9,125 nucleotides of DNA from Fibrobacter sp. (GTDB lineage: Bacteria; Fibrobacterota; Fibrobacteria; Fibrobacterales; Fibrobacteraceae): assembly GCA_021443065.1 (NCBI GenBank), contig JABUUR010000152.1:1-9125 (forward strand), given 5' to 3'. The notes beneath the pieces were generated by a model, which saw only the letters and a program-made list of their open reading frames with translations, made no database searches and was not told the origin of the DNA. Below, piece after piece: positions 7,222-9,125 of the stretch; position 1 is the stretch's first letter, and each line of letters starts with the position of its first letter. Both the position numbers and the translations under genes were made by a program.

Positions 7222-8844
7222 TTACAGGGGGATATTGGCGTGCTTTTTCCAAAGGCGTTTCTGGTCCTTGGTCTTCAGTGCTTCGAAGGCGGTCACCAGA
7301 CGCTTGCGAACGTCCTCGGGCTTGATGACTTCGTCTACCACGCCCATGGCTGCGGCAACGTAGGGGTTCATCAATTCGTCCTCGTACTTGGCGATGCAGG
7401 CGGCACGTGCGGCCACCGGGTCCGGGGCAGCGGCGATTTCCTTCTTATTGATGATTTCCACGGCACCCTCGGCACCCATCACGGCCACCTGTGCAATGGG
7501 AAGCGCAAACACGTAGTCTGCACCCACATCCTTACTGTTCATGGCAATGTAAGCACCGCCGAAGGCCTTACGGAGAATAAGGGTCACCTTAGGCACAGTT
7601 GCTTCGGCGAAGGCGTACAGGAGCTTTGCACCGTGGCGGATAATGCCGGAGTATTCCTGCTTGCTGCCGGGCATGTACCCCGGAACATCGACAAGGGCAA
7701 GGAGAGGAATGTTGAAAGCGTCGCAGAAGCGCACAAAGCGGCCGGCCTTGGTGGAACCATCCACATCCAGGGAACCGGCAAGAACCTTGGGCTGATTGGC
7801 AACGATACCGATGACTTCTCCGTTCAGGCGGGCAAAACCGATGACCACATTCTTGCCCCAGTCCTTCTGGACTTCAAGGAAACTATCAGCGTCGGCAAAG
7901 GCTTCGATTACGGACTTGACTTCGTAAGCCTGCTTGTAGTTGTCCGGTACAATGTCCTGGATAGTAGCACTCTTGTCTTCTGCTGCTTCGCAGGTTGCAT
8001 CCTGCTTGCTTAAGAACTTCTTGAAAAGTTTCTTGATGCCGTTCTCGTCGGCCTTTTCTTCAAGTTGTTCGCTGGCAGACACAGGCTTGTTCTTGTTGCC
8101 CTGAGGCAGGTAGGAGAGAAGCTTGCGGACACCATCCAGAGTCTGCTTGTCGTCTTCGTACATGAAGTGGGCAACACCGGACTTTGCCGTGTGAACAGGA
8201 GCGCCGCCCAAGTCGGCTGCGGTAATGTTTTCGCCCATCACCTGCTTCACCACAGAGGGCCCCGTAAGGAACATCTGGGAGGTAGACTGGGTCATGAAGA
8301 TAAAGTCGGACAGAGCCGGGGAATAGCAGGCACCGCCGGCGCAGGGGCCCATGATCACAGCAATCTGGGGGATCACGCCAGAAGCCCATACGTTGCGGGC
8401 CATAATGGCGCTATAACCGGCCAAGGAGAACACACCTTCGTCAATACGGGCTCCACCGGAGTCGTTCATGGCAACAAAGGGGCAACCGGCCTCCACAGCC
8501 ATATCCATGACTCGGCAAATCTTTTCTGCATGGCACTGGCCAAGTGCTCCGCCACCCACGGTAAAATCCTGGGAAGATGCAAAGACCAGACGACCGTTCA
8601 CCTTGCCGTAGCCGGTGACAACGCCGTCACCCATGACAACCTTACTCTCCTTGAGAACACGGTTGCTGGACTTACGAAGTGCACCTATTTCAACGAAGGT
8701 GCCTGCATCGAACAGCATTTCCATGCGTTCACGCGCGGTGTACTTGCCGGACTGGTGCTGCTTATCGATACGGGCAGCGCCACCGGCAGCCTGGGCCTGG
8801 CCCAGGTACTCATTCAACCTATTCAGATGTTTCTCGTTCCACAT
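7222..8844 (-). CDS. Acyl-CoA carboxylase carboxyltransferase (beta) subunit, PccB/MmdA type
   Basis: This complete 540-residue protein belongs to the carboxyltransferase family that moves a carboxyl group between carboxybiotin and an acyl-CoA (propionyl-CoA carboxylase beta, methylmalonyl-CoA decarboxylase alpha, and relatives). It has TARERMEMLFDAGTFVEIG (36-54), DSGGARIDEGV (128-138) and the first oxyanion-hole segment GPCAGGACYSPAL (166-178) in the N-terminal crotonase-like half. The second half carries VDVPGYMPG (385-393), RKAFGGAYIAMNSK (425-438) and AVMGAEGAVEII (454-465). No AMKM-type biotinylation site is present, so a separate biotin carrier and biotin carboxylase, or a membrane decarboxylase complex, must be encoded elsewhere. 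The ATG at 8842-8844 is preceded by GAAGGAG 10 nt upstream. It is some 25-30 residues longer than typical homologues, mainly through a charged linker at about 256-298. The choice between carboxylase and decarboxylase is open, so no symbol is given; likely labels are pccB or mmdA. Confidence 0.93.
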   Translation of the reverse strand: MWNEKHLNRLNEYLGQAQAAGGAARIDKQHQSGKYTARERMEMLFDAGTFVEIGALRKSSNRVLKESKVVMGDGVVTGYGKVNGRLVFASSQDFTVGGGALGQCHAEKICRVMDMAVEAGCPFVAMNDSGGARIDEGVFSLAGYSAIMARNVWASGVIPQIAVIMGPCAGGACYSPALSDFIFMTQSTSQMFLTGPSVVKQVMGENITAADLGGAPVHTAKSGVAHFMYEDDKQTLDGVRKLLSYLPQGNKNKPVSASEQLEEKADENGIKKLFKKFLSKQDATCEAAEDKSATIQDIVPDNYKQAYEVKSVIEAFADADSFLEVQKDWGKNVVIGFARLNGEVIGIVANQPKVLAGSLDVDGSTKAGRFVRFCDAFNIPLLALVDVPGYMPGSKQEYSGIIRHGAKLLYAFAEATVPKVTLILRKAFGGAYIAMNSKDVGADYVFALPIAQVAVMGAEGAVEIINKKEIAAAPDPVAARAACIAKYEDELMNPYVAAAMGVVDEVIKPEDVRKRLVTAFEALKTKDQKRLWKKHANIPL

Positions 8845-8854
8845 AGCGTAAGAA

Positions 8855-8861
8855 CTCCTTC
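8855..8861 (-). promoter_or_regulatory. Strong Shine-Dalgarno site of the acyl-CoA carboxylase gene
   Basis: The minus strand reads GAAGGAG, leaving 10 nt before the ATG at 8842-8844. This near-consensus site fixes the start and suggests efficient translation. It contrasts with the poor site in front of sprA. Confidence 0.8.
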
Positions 8862-8880
8862 TTTTGTAATTTCACGCCCA

Positions 8881-8909
8881 AAGATAAAAAAAGCACCGTA
8901 GGTAGTCAA
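8881..8909 (-). promoter_or_regulatory. Sigma70-like promoter of the acyl-CoA carboxylase gene
   Basis: On the minus strand TTGACT (8904-8909) is followed after exactly 17 bp by TATCTT (8881-8886), so both boxes are close to consensus with ideal spacing. The transcript would start near 8874, giving a leader of about 30 nt that contains the Shine-Dalgarno site. AT-rich sequence upstream of the -35 box (about 8910-8940) could act as an UP element. No operator is evident. Confidence 0.6.
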
Positions 8910-8998
8910 CAAATTTAATCCAATTAATCAAAAATCAAGTAATCCCGGCTAGAAAGTCGTTTCAGAATACATCCTGTAATACACAATAGAGAACATCA

Positions 8999-9125
8999 TC
9001 ATAAAGATTTCTTTTCCGATTTTTTATTAACCAATTCAACAAAGACCTCTTTACCCTTTAATTCTTTGCAAACTCTTATGGTATCTGATTTATTCTCAAT
9101 CAGATTTCCCTCGGAATCGTAGAGG
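8999..9125 (-). CDS. C-terminal end of an unrecognised protein (cut by window edge)
   Basis: An open frame enters from the right edge and ends at TGA (8999-9001), giving 41 visible codons. The residues start LYDSEGNLIENKSDTI and end in a Lys/Ser/Glu-rich tail, EKKSL. The composition is protein-like, with alternating hydrophobic and charged residues (KGKEVFVELV), which suggests a short strand followed by a disordered tail. The gene is co-oriented with the two downstream genes, but the 154-bp gap with its own promoter argues against a shared operon. No family is recognisable from so short a tail, and I see no clear intrinsic terminator after it. Confidence 0.6.
   Translation of the reverse strand, partial: LYDSEGNLIENKSDTIRVCKELKGKEVFVELVNKKSEKKSL

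Noticed and set aside
8336..8349. A 14-base identity (CCGGCGCAGGGGCC) between the left edge (1-14) and the carboxylase gene
   Set aside because: The copy at 8336-8349 encodes part of the conserved GPCAGG motif, and the match does not extend further. A chance match in GC-rich sequence is the simplest explanation.
7240..8901. Plus-strand open frames of 257 and 278 codons opposite the carboxylase gene
   Set aside because: They are also codon-aligned with the opposing gene, whose biased codon use avoids the reverse complements of stop codons. The minus-strand product is an unmistakable conserved enzyme.
1..9125. CRISPR arrays, tRNA or rRNA genes, insertion sequences, phage or defence genes
   Set aside because: I looked for regularly spaced repeats, tRNA-like cloverleaf sequences and transposase-like motifs on both strands and saw none; nearly all of the window is taken up by two long coding genes.

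Overview
The window looks like chromosomal DNA from a Fibrobacter-type bacterium (phylum Fibrobacterota). The main reason is a full-length but divergent SprA, the outer-membrane translocon of the type IX secretion system, which is found almost only in Bacteroidota, Fibrobacterota and relatives. The moderate GC coding DNA, AT-rich gaps and a CCGGG-rich intergenic repeat fit this. The assignment is an inference from gene content, not from a marker gene.

All three genes seen lie on the minus strand. From the right: (1) the last 41 codons of an unrecognised gene enter at the right edge and end at 8999; (2) a 154-bp gap carries a good sigma70-like promoter and a strong Shine-Dalgarno site; (3) a 540-residue acyl-CoA carboxylase carboxyltransferase (beta/MmdA-type) subunit spans 7222-8844; (4) a 238-bp gap holds a clear intrinsic terminator for that gene, then about 120 bp of A/T tracts phased at about 10.5 bp that should be intrinsically curved, then a weak promoter candidate for the next gene; (5) sprA fills 87-6983 and starts at GTG; (6) the left 86 bp hold a hairpin-forming intergenic repeat and no gene.

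The two complete genes are separated by a terminator and look like independent transcription units. The carboxyltransferase belongs to central acyl-CoA metabolism (the propionyl-/methylmalonyl-CoA or acetyl-/malonyl-CoA interconversion) and needs biotin carboxylase and biotin-carrier partners encoded elsewhere. SprA is the outer-membrane pore through which type IX cargo would leave the cell; no other secretion-system gene is in view.

I did not find an unknown multi-gene system. The points worth a second look are the ten cysteines of SprA falling into five close pairs, its cluster of Asp/Asn-rich calcium-loop-like motifs, the phased A-tract array upstream of it, the substrate-pocket residue and extended linker of the carboxyltransferase, and the two competing hairpins in the repeat at the left edge.
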